NCBI GenBank assembly: GCA_027064405.1
Contig: JAMOPP010000187.1
Coordinates: 1-5,911 of the forward strand
Direction: 5' to 3'
DNA from: Desulfurellales bacterium
GTDB taxonomy: Bacteria; Campylobacterota_A; Desulfurellia; Desulfurellales; Hippeaceae
Length of the DNA: 5,911 nt
Shown here: in pieces, positions 5,653 through 5,911 of the stretch
How positions within the stretch are numbered: position 1 is the stretch's first letter
Layout of the letters: the number at the start of each line of letters is the position of its first letter
Notes under the pieces: generated by a model
What the model saw: only the letters and a program-made list of their open reading frames with translations
Database searches by the model: none
Told to the model about the DNA's origin: nothing
Program-made: the position numbers and the translations under genes

Positions 5653-5911
5653 CTTCATAAACTCTCTAGAAAAAGACCTTTTAAAATCCCCAAACATTAA
5701 TTACGACTAACTAACCTTTTAAGAATAGGTTAATATGTTTAGATATGCGGTATTGTCTTCTTGTTATTATTGTGAACAGGATTGGGTATCATTTATCAAA
5801 AATAAAGTTAATCTAAAAAGTCAAAGAAGTTAAAGAACTCTAACATGGAGATTTTTGATTGACTTTAACAAGAAGTTGTTCAAAAGATTAGATGTAGAAT
5901 GAAAGTAATAG
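5653..5911. other. Gene-free AT-rich tail
   Basis: No supportable gene lies in these 259 bp. A 32-codon frame from ATG 5735 (MFRYAVLSSCYYCEQDW...) has only a poor SD and no recognisable relatives. A small inverted repeat, TAACCT (5712-5717) and AGGTTA (5727-5732), precedes it. This may be sequence flanking the IS3 end or further IS debris. Confidence 0.5.

Noticed and set aside
3259..5833. Shared words TTTTTAGATTAA and TTAACTTCTTT at 3259-3297 and, inverted, at 5808-5833
   Set aside because: The order of the two words differs between the sites, and both are low-complexity AT-rich strings, so a true inverted repeat flanking the region is not supported.
5899..5911. ATG at 5899 as the start of a gene running out of the window
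   Set aside because: No SD is visible upstream and only four codons can be seen.

Overview
The window is AT-rich DNA with bacterial-style Shine-Dalgarno sites. It looks like an accessory, defence-island-like stretch that is decaying. Low GC, several transposase remnants of different families and broken genes fit a mobile-element-rich anaerobe or low-GC bacterium. Nothing fixes the taxon, and an archaeal host cannot be strictly excluded. No rRNA, tRNA or CRISPR array was seen.

Layout. Positions 1-479 (+) hold the 3' part of a small helical, HEPN-like gene interrupted by one in-frame TAA. A short GC-richer leader with two competing stem-loops (490-558) precedes a SEFIR/TIR-like gene (588-2047, +). 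That gene would encode about 481 aa but is broken by a perfect 14-bp tandem duplication at 1324-1351, which shifts the frame and ends translation at 1340. Eleven bases after its stop comes an intact 368-aa gene (2059-3165, +) with a possible GT-A-type (nucleotide-sugar transferase-like) core. After a 387-bp convergent intergenic region comes an intact minus-strand gene (4443-3553) joining a NucS/RecB-like PD-(D/E)XK nuclease to an EVE modified-base reader, probably a modification-dependent restriction enzyme.

From about 4586 to 5652 lies a transposon graveyard, all on the minus strand. It contains the N-terminus of an IS256/Mutator-type transposase with an SD-masking inverted repeat in its leader, a scrambled DDE transposase of IS4/IS5-like character with an 18-bp tandem duplication, and an IS3-family OrfA with its outer end. 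The last 259 bp carry no gene I can support.

How the genes may work together. The SEFIR protein is expected to be a sensor-effector whose SEFIR domain cleaves NAD or signals. The tightly linked GT-A-like gene is a candidate partner of unknown role. The EVE nuclease is a likely independent anti-phage function. The SEFIR/GT-A pair is the best candidate here for an undescribed system. Its inactivation by a slippage-type duplication, which could revert exactly, is the most notable observation.
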